DNA of 64,000 nucleotides from Gnetum montanum (GCA_015680685.1 MNCI01004504.1:141409-205408); one strand, 5' to 3'; positions 1 through 13,440 are shown, counted from the first letter of the stretch. A program made the numbers and translations. Notes: generated from the sequence alone by a model not told the origin.

Positions 1-2360
1 TAGAAGGTAACATAGTGTTACCTCCCGATCACTCAATCCCAAGCATGCTCCTTCGTGATCTCACACGAATTGGTATGCAACACTTACATGCAAAGTACAT
101 TGTGCATGATCATGACTTGAGAGAGTATCAACCCATAGAGGCACAACGTCAAAGGAATATACAATAGGAGAGATGTCATGAATCCATGAAGGGCAAGTTT
201 TCTTACAATGTCTCACATGTCATAAGTGAAAATGAGGGAGGTGAACCTACCTCAGGAGGTCTCCCACACAATGATGTTCCTCCCATTGACTTCGGTCAAG
301 GGGTTGTGTATCAGAATCTTCACTCAACTATCCATAACCCGGATTTTGGTACTGACAGACACAAAGGGTCTAAAAAAGGAACACGAACAGATGACAAAGA
401 TGGACATTCTAATTGTAACTGCGATCAAGGTCACGACCACTGAAGAGAAGGAAGCAGGCACCATCATGGTGACACTCCTCCTTCTTCTTCACCTTCATCA
501 TCTCCTTTACCCTCTCCTTCAAGATTTGGACACAATCATAAGGAAAATGACCCTAAGGAAAATGGTAAGTGAAACAGGAATCATAGACAAAGTAGCCGAG
601 AAAGGGGAAGAGGGCATTCTAGAGAAACTCATCATGAGAGGAGGGAGAGTAGGGAACAAAATAGGCATCATAGACACCATAGCCAGTACAATCACGATAA
701 ACCCCTACTCACTACCAGAAGTATGCTAGATATAACTGAAGTTGTTAGAATCCCAACAAGGCACAAAAAAGATAGTAGGATCAAAAGATTAGACATGAAC
801 AATATCCCACGATTTGAAGGGGGATACAATGCAATCCTCAAAATCATTTGCAAGAATTTCATGATGCATGTGCCTTGCAAAACATAGAAAATGAGTGGCA
901 CAAACTCAAGTTGTTTCCACGAACACTGATCAAGAAAGTGAAAAGCTGGTACCAGTCCTTAGAACCAGAATCCATTCACTGATGGAGTACCATGTTAGAA
1001 CTATTCAATGAGTAGTATCAAACATACTCCTGAGTGTCCAACCTATGAAAGCAAATCCAAGGATGGAAATAAGGAGGACATGAACCCTTGGATGTTTCCA
1101 TGGGCTAATATTATGCACTATTACATCATTGCCCATGCCATGGTTACTCACAAAGGAAATAAATATGTCATCTCGTAGATGGGCTTAGGCATGAAACACA
1201 AAGAACCCTTGGGACTTATGCCCAAGGAAGGCTATCCGAGCTTAGGGCCCATTAAGTACAAAGATTATTGGAGCAAGTTGCTAAAGAGGACAATGAGTTA
1301 AGAAAAAGAGAGAGTATGGAAGAATATAATAGAGATCCTTTCCTCTGAAAGAAAGGAGTTATATTTTTTAAGGATCAAGAAGAGTCACCACTTGAAGAGA
1401 TGGTGAATAGGAAAACCTTGCCTATTCAAAAACTTGCATCGGAAGTATCGAAAAAGGTGGATCAAACATGGGACTCCCTAGATAATAGATTTCAAACACT
1501 ACTCAAAATAGTAGAGGAGTCTAGAAAGGAAGGTAGTGATCAAAAAAGGAGAAAAAAGAGAGAAGTTGAATATGCACATAACAAAGGTAAGGGTAAAATT
1601 TCCATCATCAAAGAGGTTGTGAATTCGGATACAGACAATGACGGTGGATGTGAGATATTCCAATATGACCATCCTAAGGAATGTTTCCCTATAATCTCAC
1701 ACCTATAGGAGTCTAGGGTGTATGCACTCAACCCATGATAAAACAAAAGGCAAACACCCTGAAGGTTACCTTATCCCCAAGGTAACTCAAGGCAATTTTA
1801 CCAACCCTTGATGTATTATCCAAGTGGAACTCCACCACAACCAAATGAGAAATATCAATAGTGGCAACACCCACAATCATGGGGAATGCCACCACCACAT
1901 CAATAGTACCCTTACCGTCAACCCAACCCATATGGATACTACATGCAGCAGCCAATCTCTCCATGTGACTCTCCTAGTCACATTACTCCCCAACCTCACT
2001 ACCAAACCCATGATTATTATAGAACTCCTTCTCCTAGGGGTGATGTTCTACAAACATACTATCCTTCTCATCTGACTACATCTCTTCCACCCTTAACTCC
2101 ATTACCACTTGCTCCAGCCATGCAGGGTGAGCTCCCTGCCTAGCCGCAGCAACATAACGCTACAAGGGTTGTTAATCCTCATCCTACTATTGGTTCAAAT
2201 AATCACACAAAGAAAAAACCTTTCTTTAGGACCAAAAGTCCAACCAAGTTCTTGTAGTCACAAGCAACTAACTCTCCAAAGGCCTCACCATCATACGAAA
2301 CTTCAGAACTCCCTTCAAACCAAGGGCTACAGTCAATGCACACAATCATGTTGACACATG
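1..2360 (+). pseudogene. gag of copy A, decayed
   Basis: The capsid-like gag core lies near 722-1050 (contains the block RIPTRHQK, followed by a W/L-rich helix region). It is followed by a charged coiled segment (1250-1560), a zinc-knuckle relic near 1650-1690 in which the second Cys is now Phe (CEIF instead of CEIC), and a Pro/Gln/Tyr-rich region (1790-2150). In copy B the same Arg/His-rich segment precedes the core. Several TAG and TGA stops interrupt all of it. The family normally uses this part for particle assembly and RNA packaging. Confidence 0.75.
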
Positions 2361-2389
2361 CCATTACCAATTAGAATAAGGCTGGCCAT

Positions 2390-2935
2390 CTTCCTAGGAA
2401 ATTCTCTGATCCTAGGAGTCCTCTTATATATTTACATATCACTGAGAATGAGCCGTGAAAAGCTCTTTTGGATTCAGGTTCTTGTGTTAACTTAATCTCT
2501 CAAGAAAGGTACAAAGCCTAGAACCTGCCTCCACTAAAAAAGAGTAACATTCATGTAGAGCTAGCCAACCAGTCCATCACTATCCCATTAGGACTAGTGG
2601 AGGACATTGTTATCACTATTTGTAGATGGTCGTATCTAGCTAACTTCCTCATGATTCAAGTCAACAACTGTAAGGGGAACTTTCCAATCATAATGGAAAG
2701 AGCATGGCTAAGTACAATTGATGCATGCCTAGGAATACATGATCTTTCCCTAGAGATATCAAAGGAAAATATGTTTAGAAATATTGAGAAGAAGAAAGTT
2801 CCATGCATTGCATACAATGACACAAGGTGTGGTTGCATGCAGAAGTCCTGGTTTGTACAACGTTTAACATTGCCTGCATGCAACTAGTATGCACAAGTAA
2901 CTAACATACAAAGATGCCTATATGCAGTAGCCACA
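2390..2935 (+). pseudogene. Aspartic protease of copy A, decayed
   Basis: The active-site motif LLDSGSCVNLIS begins near 2465, with DSG at 2471-2479, and is followed by beta-rich sequence (VEDIVITICRW). In retroelements it cleaves Gag-Pol. In-frame stops upstream and a frame break downstream disconnect it from RT. Confidence 0.8.
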
Positions 2936-2989
2936 AGATAGGAAGGCACCCAATGGCTGATAGTTGACCAAGAGAGCAACTTAACTATA

Positions 2990-4790
2990 TGCATGGAACC
3001 AACTGAGGGTTTGACTTACACTTACATCAATAGCATTGACACATTAGAGCAAGTCCATCACCAACTTCCAAGTCTTGACATTGAAAATATCAACGGGGGG
3101 AAGTTGGAAATCCCTGAAAACTTTAAGAAAGAGCCCCTGGAGTTAAAATCATTGCCCACCAGTATGGAGTACACATTTCTCAAAAATGGAAAATTGGTAA
3201 TTATTAATGCTAGGCTTGCTCCTCAACAAAAAGAGAGATTGCTAAAAATGGTCAAGAAATGGTTGAAAGCCTTCTCTTGGTCATATCCCGAATTAACTAG
3301 AATAGACCCTAGGATATGCCAACATAGGATTTACACTGACCCCTCCATGAATCCTTGATGCCAATCATAGAGGCGATTGAACCCAAACCTAAAGCAAGTG
3401 GTTAAAGAAGAAATTGAACAACTTCTAAAAGCTGGGTTCATCTACCCCATTGCTAATAGCAAATGGGTTAGTCCATTAGTTATTGTGCCCAAAAAGCGAG
3501 GTAAATGGAGGATGTGTATATACTTTAGGCTACTAAACATGGAAACATTCAAAGACCACTTTTTGTTGCCATTCGTCGACCAGGTCTTAGACACCATTGT
3601 AGGGCATCGCTACTATATTTTTCTAATGGATACAATGGATACAACCAAATCCAAATAGCACTAGAAGGCCAAGCCAAGACCACGTTCACAAGTCCTTGGG
3701 GGACATTTTCATATAAATAGATGTCGTTTGGATTGTGCAATGCTCTTGCAACATTTCAACGTTTGGTTCTAAGTATCTTCCAGTAGCAAATAGGAAATAG
3801 TGTGGAGGTCTTCATGGATGATTTCTTGACTTACGGAGCAAAATTTGATCAAGCATTAGACCTATTAGAGAAAGTACTAAAACGATGTTTTGAAACCAAT
3901 TTAAGGCTCAATTGGAAAAAAATCCATTTAATTATCTAAGAAGGCATAGTATTAGGGCATAAGATTTCACAAACAAGGATAGAGGTAGACCCCGAAAAGA
4001 TTCAAGTCATCCAAGGAATCACGCGCCAACCTAAAACTATAAAAGACATTTGATCATTCCTTGGAAACACTCGCTATTATAGGAGTTTCATAGAGAACTT
4101 TTCAAGGGTTACAAAACCATTGGTTGAACTAACAAAAAAAGGATGTACCTTTCAAATGGACCAGAGAATGTGAGTTAGCTTTTCAAACTTTAAAAAAAGA
4201 AGCTTGTAGAAACACCTATTCTACAAGCTCCTAACTAGTCCAGACCATTCCACATAATGATTGACGCATCCAACTTTGCATTAGGAGCTGTACTCACACA
4301 GTTAGATGACTAGAAACGACTCTATTACATTCACTGCATGAGTCAAAGTATTGGTGGTGCACAACTCAATTACACCACAATGGAAAACAAATTAATGGCT
4401 ATGGTGTTTGCACTAGATAAGTTTAGGCACTATGTATTGGGCTACAAGGTATTTGTACACACAGACCATAGTGCAATTCGAATCTTGCAAAATAAACCAA
4501 TGGTGAGCCCTCACATCATACGATGGCCTATAATCTTACAAGAGTTCGATCTTACATTGATTGATCATAAAGGTACCGAGAACATTGTTGTTGATCATTT
4601 ATCTCGATTAAGATGGGATAACAAAGAGGATGAATATTCACTTTCTGATCACTTTCCTAATGAATTCCTCTTTTTAGATTTAGTAAATAATCAATTAACC
4701 ATAGAAACAAATTGGTATAGTAGCATTCTTACCTATCTCCTTACACAACAAACACCACAAGAATTAGACATTAAAAAGAAACAATAGTTT
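2990..4790 (+). pseudogene. Reverse transcriptase and RNase H of copy A, decayed
   Basis: RT palm sequence is clear from 3377 (KWVSPLVIVPKKRGKWRMC, with the usual CxDFR region mutated to CIYFR). The catalytic block reads VFMDDF at 3808-3825, so both aspartates are kept. Frameshifts lie near 3630 and 4140. RNase H runs from about 4255 (MIDAS) through HTDHSAI near 4460 and ends at DHLSRL near 4607. The VPKKRGKWR, DHF.LPF.DQVLDT and NLRLNW spacing is typical of the non-chromoviral Athila/Tat branch. Confidence 0.88.
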
Positions 4791-4799
4791 CTTCACCGA

Positions 4800-6060
4800 G
4801 CCAAGTATTTTATGGAAATCAATGAAAATTTATAAAGTATGTCTCGATGGCTTGGTTTGATGGTGTGTTCCCAATGTAGATTAATTAAGAGTTCTCCAAG
4901 ATGCACATGAAGGCCCTTGTGGGGATCATTATGCTGGGAGACAAATAGCCATTAAAATCTTGCTTGTAGAATATTATTGACCTACATTGTTCTGAGACGC
5001 TCATCATTTCATCCAATCTTGTGAGCACTGCCAATGTGATGGGGGAATGATTGCTAGGATGGAGGGTCCAGAAGAATGGATTCAACCTTTAGAACCCTTT
5101 GACATATGGGGAATTGATTTTATGGGGCCTATTACCCCAATGTCCAATGGAAAAGCCTACATTGTTGTTTCCATTGACTATTTCACAAAATGGGTAGAAG
5201 CAGCTATAGTTACAGATTGTACATTGTCTACTGCTGCACAATTTGTTAAACAACAAATCGTTAATAGCTTTGGCATGCCTTGTGCAATTCTTTCTAATAA
5301 TGACACACATTTTACAGGTGCAAATTTTTGAAAGTTGATGCAATGCTTAGGAGTTGAACACAAAATGACTACATCATACCATCCTCAAGCAAATGGTCAA
5401 GCTAAAGTAACCAATAGGGAGATTATGAAAATGTTGATAAGAACCATTAGCAAATATAGGCGAGACTGGAACACCAAACTGAATGATACTCTTTAGGCAT
5501 ACCGCTCCACATGGAAACTCCCTATAGGCTACTCTCCCTATGGGTTAGTGTACGGAAAACTTCTAATGCTTCCTATTCAAGCAAAACTTTGTACACTATC
5601 TACGACATGTGATCTCAACCTTGACCCTAATCTAGCACAAAAAGAATGATTAATGAACCTTAACCTACTAAATGAAAACCAATTAGTTGCCCTATCATCT
5701 AATGAATTGCACATGGCTTTTAATAAACAACGTCATGACCTAAAAATTAGAAAAGTTAAGTACCAACCAGGAGATAAGGTTCTTTATTAGAACCCCACAC
5801 ATGTGCCAAAACGCACTAAATTTCAAATGCTATGGGAAGGAATGTATATTATTCACGCAACTTTTCCTTTAGGAGCCATGATGATTTACAAACCTGAGAG
5901 CCCGAATAAGAAATTGTTGGTCAACATCCAACAAACCAAACCTTTCCATGAGCCTAGAATAGCTAGTATCCATATTACCTCTGTTGGTGGACAACCCTGC
6001 TCGCTATTTTGGATATCCTCCTTCCAACTTAGTCGTGGGGGATATGGAAACCAATGCTAA
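4800..6060 (+). pseudogene. Integrase of copy A, decayed
   Basis: The zinc-binding region ends CEHCQCD near 5020-5040. The catalytic core shows WGIDFMGP near 5107, a mutated second motif (LSNNDTHF where SDNGTHF is expected) near 5290, and the Glu block VTNREI near 5407. The C-terminal segment (KVKYQPGDKVLY) is followed by a TAG where Trp is expected and then NPTHVP. The terminal ORF 5803-6060 is still open. Confidence 0.87.
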
Positions 6061-7925
6061 CCATTCTAAGCCCTTAGCTCTTTTTGTATTTTTGTTTTAC
6101 ACATCTTTTCAATTTTAGTTATTTTTGTTTTACACCATCATTCACATTCTTACTATTTCTTTGTTTGATTTACTTTCATTCATCATATAATAAGTGCTCA
6201 TGATGGTGCGTTGAACTATAATAATGTTGATTACTAATGTTTGGTTTTTACCTTTGCTCTTCAATGTTGATACTAAGATATGGTTCTTTTGATAAAATAG
6301 GAAATGAGTCCACATCGTCCATTCATCCATTCAACACTATGGCCTCCTTCATTTTGGAACTGTATTGTTCCATTTTCTAAGTGAACTTATTAATGAATTG
6401 GTGACTTGGTATTCTTCAAACCAAGGAAGGATTCAATGGTTGAAAAGAGTGTGAATTCAAGGGGATTCAATGCACTTATGCTGGCTATTCTCTTGGGTAC
6501 TTGGATGCTTTTCATGGGTTTTCTGCCATTCCGCTATTTACCAAATATCAAGAAGTTGAATAAATCTAAATAAGTCTTTGCATGGTGTGGTTCTCATGCA
6601 AAAAAAAAACCTAGTGGGAATTCAAAGCACACCCCTTAGACATAATAAAGCAACATGGACTGCAAACACTGGTTATGGCACTAGAAAGACCTCTTACCCA
6701 TGCTTGAAAGTTTCCTCTACCTAATGCCCTTTCTCACTTCCTGCTTTCCTATCTTTCTCTCCTTGGAATGGTGGTGACTTGATGGATGCACTCTTGTTGC
6801 TTCATGAGGATGTTAGTCAAATGTATTAATGCGAGGTCACTAGTTGTGGTTGGTTAGTCCGGACTTGGGATGAATTTTATTCAGTCACCTTAACCACATA
6901 ATACATAAGGGAATTTACACAACGTTGCTCTTGGGATTCCATTCCATTTCCTCCTCCCCTCCCATATTTCTTTCCATATTCCACCTCATTGGCGATTTTA
7001 TTATTAGTCTACGTCTTGGTTGATGCATTGTTAGTCTTAGGTAAACTCTTGTGGGTAAGTTCTTAACCTTTGTTTCCATATGTCATTCCAAGAGCCTACG
7101 AACTCTTTGGTTTGTGGGTCTATCAGGGCATAAAAGGCATGAGCCTACTTTGGGAAGGACCCACTGGCATTCCTTTTTTGTGCAATTGTTAAGTTCTTTC
7201 CCTTAAACATTCTTTACAATCAACCATTTCTTGTTTCATCCCCATCCATGACATCCATTTTATTGGCTTCACTGTTGTTTCATCTTCATTGTTCTTTCAA
7301 TTTTTCCATCCTATTGCTACTAAACGTTCCCTCTTAGTCATGGGGGACCTGCCACAAATTTTTCCATTCAATCACCTATCTCACCCCTACACCTGGGGTA
7401 ATTATTAGTTAAAATACTCTAACCTACTATCTGCCATACCCACAACCTAGCCAATGCACTTATATCGATGCAAGGTATCAACTGCATGATGACTTATCTA
7501 TCCTTACTAATTCATGACTATGTTGTGTGTACAAATAGCGATTACATGAACAAGAAACTAGGATAGGAGGAAGCACTCAAGATGGACTAGAGCTGGAGCA
7601 TTTATGCAAGGAACAAGTTTGGTCATGTGGCTATGGATGAACAATGGAGTGAACATTTCTAACATTGACAGCAACGTGTCTCATTTTCTTTTCTCTCTCT
7701 CTTTCTCTTCAAGCTATAGGATGAGGGTCTAGATGTCATCTATTTACAGTGTTCACCACAAAGGGTGTGAACACAAATGTTGTAATATGTTTGTTTATCT
7801 GTTCACCAGGCACTTTGAGTCTGTTATTCCCTATTGCTGTTAGTTCTCATTCAATCAATAATCCCATACCTTTCCAATATTTGGTAAGGAACTCAAGGAC
7901 AAGTCTTCATTCAGTTGTGGGGGTA
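6061..7925 (+). other. Non-coding 3' region of copy A
   Basis: This stretch lies between integrase and the 3' LTR. I see no env-like or second RNase H ORF in it. It is conserved with 23341-25267 of copy B and, reversed, with parts of elements D and F, so it is a genuine family segment. It ends with TTGTGGGGGTA directly before the LTR, a weak polypurine tract. Confidence 0.7.
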
Positions 7926-8776
7926 TGATGAGCCATGATATTGGGGCTAGGATATCGCATCCATGATATCGGGTACGTGATATCGGAGCCTTCCAAGAAA
8001 TATCGGACATCTAATATTGGGGCCTGTCTTTTTGCCTATAAATAAGAGGTAAGCGTACTTGGTTTGGAAATAGTTGGTTAATTAGTCTTAGTCCCTTACA
8101 TGAACTCTTTCCTTTTTCCCTTCTCAAAGTTAGAATTATTTCTGAGTGCCCATAGTAGGAGTCATAAAGCGAACGAATCTTTCTTCGAGCATTGTGTACC
8201 TGAGCACACCTTGTGGCCAGAAATAAAAATGAACTTTGTGATAAACCTTGTAGTATTCAGAATCTCTTATTTAATTTTATTTATATTTATTTAATGCTTT
8301 CCTTAGTTAATTAATGTTCTCTCTCTCTCTTCTCGTTAACTCCCCCAAGTAAGCACACTCAATACAAACACTTCGAGCATGTGTGGAACACTTGGTAACC
8401 CAGCAACGATTAGCGTTTGGTAATCCCAGTAGTGTTGCACTGGTTCAAGATGTGTACAACAATTCAGAATGGATGCTGGTGTTAGAACTAATTATAGCAT
8501 AGTTGATTAGTTAAATTAAATTTTTTACTTAATTAGTTCATTTCTCCCTTTGTAGCACTAGGACATAAAACATAAAAATATATATATAAATCTTATACCT
8601 CAAGTTTACTTAACCATACAAACGTGCTATACAAGTAAGCTTGGGAAGACAATGATTGACTAACCCATCCAAGTTCTGTAAAGGTGTATAAGAACTTAGT
8701 CCTTGGAATTTGACTGGATCGTGTGTGTATGCTTGTATTCATATGGTTGAGCATAGGGATACCTTGCCGCTCATTA
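7926..8776 (+). repeat. 3' LTR of copy A
   Basis: It starts TGATGAG and ends CTCATTA, where the family end is CTCATCA (one C-to-T change). A TATA box CTATAAATA lies at 8036-8044. The first 100 bases contain several GATATCG-type palindromes. After the LTR the host LTR of element C resumes with GGAGT, probably the target duplication, whose left copy is outside the window. Confidence 0.9.
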
Positions 8777-9877
8777 GGAGTGATCCCCACTATGACGCAT
8801 TGGTGAGGCTCCCATCTCAAGCCTCATCTTGAGAGTGGGAGAGCATAGGTATGTTCATCGCTAAGGCTGGTACATGGCATAGGTGTGTTCATCCCTATTG
8901 CCAGTCTTCCAAAAGGCTAGTACTTGCAATTCATAGGTTGACAGACCCTAACACTAGCTGGATAAATAAAAGACTAATAAAAGACCTATAGGCAATGGCT
9001 GTTATGAGCACTTATGGTAATGTTTCACATGCTAAACTAAGTGTAGATATGCTAGCAACCACATGGGCTATGTATATGATAGTATCAGTTTGTGAGTCAG
9101 ATCGCTGATAACATATCTTATGATCGGATTATGATTATGTGAGTCATGGATTTTTTAATAGTGTAGCATAGGTATGATGGCATGAGCATGATAGTGGAAA
9201 GGCATGTGATGTGATGTAATGAATAGATGATAGATTATGTCAAACTATGGCTTTATCTATGATTGTATGATAGCCACCTATCCTCTTCAATAATGATTAT
9301 GCCAATATTATGTGTGATATGGCATGTGTGTCCATATGTTACACTTAGCATGCATAAGACTAACATTTGATGTAGGTTGTCTTGTATCCCACTCCTTCCT
9401 CTAGTGCAGCACTTATTGACCCTCTAGTAGGGGAAGTGTAAAGCCTTCCCACTCAGTTTTGTACTGATTTTATTTAATTACAAGTGGAAGGTGTAGGAGC
9501 CCAAACAAGCACAAAGAAGGAGAGTAGAGGAGTAGAAAATCTTTAGTGCTTGGTTAATGTATATTTCCATGTATAGTAGTATTGACTATGTATAATTGTA
9601 TGAAACTCTGTATACTCTTATATATATGATGATGATGATTATGTGTTTTTGTATCTTAGTAGAGCAGTGCACATTTTTTATTTATGTAGAGACATGAAAT
9701 TTTATAAATTGAAATGTATGTTTAGTTTTTGGTTTGGCATGAAATTTTTGTGTAGTTTAACCTTCCTTAATATAACATATTTCAACACGTCCTTAGTTTC
9801 TAATTTAGCATGCTTCCATTGTAAGATTACTAGTGATCCTAGGCATCACCTTGCCCTAGCTAGGGTGGGGTGTTACA
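8777..9877 (+). repeat. 5' LTR of element C (right part)
   Basis: It aligns along its length with 15126-16072 plus 26220-26375. It ends GGGGTGTTACA, directly followed by the primer-binding site. The left part of this LTR lies beyond copy A, outside the window. Confidence 0.88.
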
Positions 9878-9880
9878 TTG

Positions 9881-9892
9881 TGGTATCAAAAC
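9881..9892 (+). promoter_or_regulatory. Primer-binding site of element C (tRNA-iMet type)
   Basis: TGGTATCAAAAC differs from the usual TGGTATCAGAGC at two positions, both G to A. It lies three bases after the LTR end, as expected. Confidence 0.8.
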
Positions 9893-10199
9893 TAGTTTAC
9901 TCTAATGTTGTATGATGTTTCAAGTACTCGTCCATTTGTGATTTTAGGTTATGGAAATGTATAGTAGAAGTGGTTAGGATGCTGGTGGGGCCTGTAGGTC
10001 TGAAGGGCCTAATGATGGATAGGACTAGCCACCTAAAAGATCTAGTAGTAGTCGTACAAATAGGAAAATAGCTCTTATACAATAGCTATTACAGATCCTA
10101 TAGCATCATGTTGTAGCTGGTGATTCTTTAGTTCCCATGGTTAGGGAAGTGGGAAGTCATAGTGGTAGTGGAGGCTTAGAAGAATCAAACAAGTAACCT

Positions 10200-10590
10200 A
10201 TCAATAGGGAACCAGCAAAGTAATTTTGAAATTTAAAACCTCCTAAATTTCATGGCATTGAGGATCCCACTATACTATTCATTGATTTAGCAGACTCACT
10301 TGATTTAGTTTCTCCCGGGTTGATAGTATCTTCTACTGGGGATAATGAAAGTTGAATTGATCAAGTGTGTATAGGTGCACCAATAGAATTAAAAGGTGTG
10401 TAGTGGGTTAGTGATTTACATGTTATGGATCTAGGGGTATATGATGTAATTTTGGGAATGGATTGATTGTCGTAGTTCAATGCTAGTTTGGACTATCAAC
10501 AAAAGCTCCAAGATTACAATCAAGTGATGGTGCATCAATTGAAGTACAAAATCCTATGAGGACTGTGTGCCTAAATTTTATTTCCTCTTA
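10200..10590 (+). pseudogene. Gag start fused to protease, element C
   Basis: The gag entry motif (LKPPKFHGIEDPT, near 10230-10270) runs directly into protease sequence (LFIDLADSLDLV..., then VMDLGVYDVILGMD near 10425-10465). The whole middle of gag, including a zinc knuckle, is therefore missing. The protease part has several stops. Confidence 0.7.
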
Positions 10591-10679
10591 GATGTACCAT
10601 AGGATGCTTCAAAAATGGAATGAATGCTTTGTGGCTACAATATATAAAATAAATATGGTGGAGATAGATCAAATTCTTG

Positions 10680-11370
10680 TGGTTCAAGAATTCTCCAATG
10701 TGTTTTAGTCAAAATTACTAAGTTTGCCACCGAGGTGAGAGATTGAGTTCAAGATCAAACTTAAACCTAATATATAGCCTATTTCAAAGGCTTCACACAA
10801 GATGTCTCCCATAGAGCGAGAAATGTTAAAGATTTACCTATAGGAATTGTTGTACAAAGACCTCATTCAACCTTGTGTATCACCATGGGATGCACTAGTG
10901 CTATTTGTTAAAAATAAGGATGGGGGTTTATAGCTAGGCATAGATTACAGGCAGCTAAACCAAGTGACTATGAAAAATAAATATCCTCTGCCATGCATTG
11001 ATGACTTGTTTGATCAACTTTGGAGAGCTCATGTATTCTCAAAGATTAATCTCAAGTATGGATAGCATTAGGTGTAGGTTTATAAACAAGATGTTTCAAA
11101 GAAAGCATTCAGAACATGATATGGCCATTATGAGTTTTTGGTGCTTCCATTTGATTTGACAAATGCACCAACAATTTTCATGCACCTCATGAATAGTGTG
11201 ATGTGGTCATTCCTAGATCAATTTGTGATTATATTCATAGATGATATCTTGGTATATTCTCCTAATGAGAAATTGCATGCATAGCACTTGTGAATGGTCA
11301 TACAAACTTTGACGAATTACCAATTGTATGTTCAACCATCCAAGTGTTCATTTTGGCAATCAGAGATTTA
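10680..11370 (+). pseudogene. Reverse transcriptase of element C, decayed
   Basis: The order of blocks is intact: SHKMSPIE near 10795, DYRQLNQVT near 10943, [13 protein letters not shown] near 10983, then [12 protein letters not shown] near 11226-11262 with both catalytic Asp residues. Multiple TAG and TGA stops replace Gln, Trp or Arg codons. The wording of the blocks is that of chromoviruses. Confidence 0.88.
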
Positions 11371-11461
11371 GTTCTTGGGACATGTGGTGTCAAGAGCCAA
11401 TATCTCTATGGATACTTCAAAGATTGCAGTCATTCATGATTGGCCTATGCCATAATCAATA

Positions 11462-12030
11462 GTGGAGGTGCAAAGCTTCTTGGGATTGGCAAGATATTAC
11501 CATAGGTTTATGGAACATTTTTCTCGCATAGCATCTCCTTTGACTCGATTGTTGAGAAAGAAGGCTAACTTTACTTGCAGCCTAGGTTGTCAGGTTGCAT
11601 TTGAAGAGCTGAAGCATAGATTGGTGACTACTACAGTGCTAATATCTCCTACACTAGGACATCCATATGATGTTAATATTGATGCTTCGAGGGATGGAGT
11701 TGGTTGTGTTGATGCAAGATGAACAAGTTTTGGCTTATGCATCCCATCAATTGAGGCCACATGAAACTAGATATCCCATGCATGATCGAGAGTTGGGTGT
11801 TATGATATTCACATTGAATATTTGGCAATACTATCTATAGCGAGTGCAGGTTACTATTTGGACTAACCATAAGAGCCTTCAATATCTTGTGAGATAGCCA
11901 CAGTTAAACCTGCGACAATGTAGATGGGTGGAGCTTCTTGTTGACTTTGATTTTACTATTAAATATTGGGAAGTAGTTGATGCATTGATTAGGATGGTGA
12001 GTAAGCTTAATAACTTGATAATCTAATTAG
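11462..12030 (+). pseudogene. RT connection and RNase H of element C, decayed
   Basis: The connection reads VQSFLGLARYYHRFMEHFS. RNase H begins at DVNIDASRDGVG near 11670. A one-base frameshift near 11705 separates it from LMQDEQVLAYASHQLRPHE. TNHKSLQYL near 11860 and VDALIRMVSK near 11980 complete the domain. Confidence 0.87.
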
Positions 12031-12059
12031 ATTTGGAAGAACAAATGCAAAAGAAACAA

Positions 12060-13130
12060 CAACATGATCTATGGTGTCAATAATTGAGGCAACAAATGAC
12101 CTTTGATGGACCATTCTCTATGGATAGTCATGAAGTGTTATAGAGGAAGGTTTGAGTGTGTGTTCCAAAAGCTCTACAAATTTAGATAATGGATGAGGAC
12201 CACATGAGGAAATACCAAATGCATCCAAGTAGTCAGAAAATGTACCAAATTTTATGATAGATGTATTGGTGGCCTGGTATAAAGAGAAATGTACGAGAAT
12301 GTATCTCGGTGTTTAATTTTCCAACAAGTGAAGATAGAACATCAAAGGCCTAGGGGATATCTACATTTCCATGATATTCCTTAGTGGAAATGAGATGCCA
12401 TTGGTATGGATTTCATTATTGGTCTTCTGTGGGCTCGCTATGGCCATGATGCTATATTAGTAGTTGTTGATTTGTTGACAAAGTCTACCCATTTCCTTGT
12501 CACATGAGCGTCAATGAGTGTAGTAGAAATTACACATCTCTTTCTTATAGAAATAGTGTGATTACATGGTGTGCTATGATAAATTATTAGTAATAGAGAT
12601 GCTCAATTCATGTCACATTTTTGGCAAGCATTTCAAAAGGAGATTGATACAAAGCTAAACATGAGTTTGACATATCATCCACAAACTCATGGTTAGACTA
12701 ACCAAGTGAATCAAATTCTCGAGGACATGTTGAGAGCATGTGCTTTGTAGTATAGAGAAGGCTAGGATCGAATGCTACCATTAGTTGAATTTTCATATAA
12801 TAATAGTTATCAAGAGAGTTTGTAGGAAGCACCATATGAGATTTTATATGGTAGGCCATGTAGAACACCTTCATGTTAGAATACCATAGAAGATTGTCAG
12901 TAGGTAAGCATAGATTTGGTAAGAAAAACTACAGAGTAGATTCCAGAGATTTGAGATAAATTAAAAGCTACACAAGATAGGTAGGCAACATATGTCAATA
13001 GGTGTTGAAGGTCACTGGAGTTTGTGGTTGGAGATCATGTATTTCTACGTGTTTCTCCCTTGAAGGGCCTTACCTGATTAGGCCAAAAAGGAAAATTGGC
13101 TTCTAGATACATTGGTTCTTTCTAGGTGTT
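12060..13130 (+). pseudogene. Integrase of element C, decayed
   Basis: YWWPGIKRNV near 12270 marks the end of the zinc domain. The core shows IGMDFI near 12400, SNRDAQF near 12595 and an NQILEDM Glu block near 12713, in the right DDE order. The C-terminal part carries GDHVFLRVSPLKG near 13032. Stops are frequent. Confidence 0.86.
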
Positions 13131-13269
13131 ATAGAGGATTGGTAGAGTGAACTATCAGATAGCATTACCTCCTCATTTAGCACACGTTCATGAGGTGTTT
13201 CCTATCTTTATGCTATGATGTTATGTGCTTGATGAACATGATGTGATTGACCTTTTAGGGATACAACTA

Positions 13270-13440
13270 CAGTCTAATGTCAATTATGTTGAGCAACCAA
13301 TAGAAATTCTTGATTGCATGTTGTGAAAACTATGCAAGAAAGTTGTACCTATGGTCAAGGTTTTATGAACTAGACATGGAGCTCCAAACGCTACCTAGGA
13401 AGTGGAGACTGAGATGCATGTAGCTTATCCTAAGATCTTT
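13270..13440 (+). pseudogene. Chromodomain relic of element C
   Basis: After the integrase tail, the segment reads VEQPIEILD... VVPMVKVL*TRHGAPNAT*EVETEM. The pattern of a basic strand followed by W.....AT.E is that of a chromodomain fused to integrase in Tekay/Del elements, with Trp codons turned to stops. In live elements it steers integration to marked chromatin. Confidence 0.75.

Larger units (their letters stand above)
1..8776 (+). mobile_element. Athila/Tat-like Ty3/gypsy element, copy A (5' end outside window)
   Basis: Gag, protease, RT, RNase H, integrase, a 1.9 kb non-coding tail and a 3' LTR (7926-8776) follow in the usual gypsy order. It is colinear with copy B, whose homologous sequence starts near 17349. 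It entered the 5' LTR of element C: the sequence right after the LTR (GGAGTGATCCCC) continues at the same point as uninterrupted LTR sequence at 15126. Stops and frameshifts throughout show it is dead. Confidence 0.9.

Noticed and set aside
6061-7925. Env-like gene in copy A
   Set aside because: No ORF or membrane-protein pattern is seen in any frame, and the region is equally non-coding in copies B and D.
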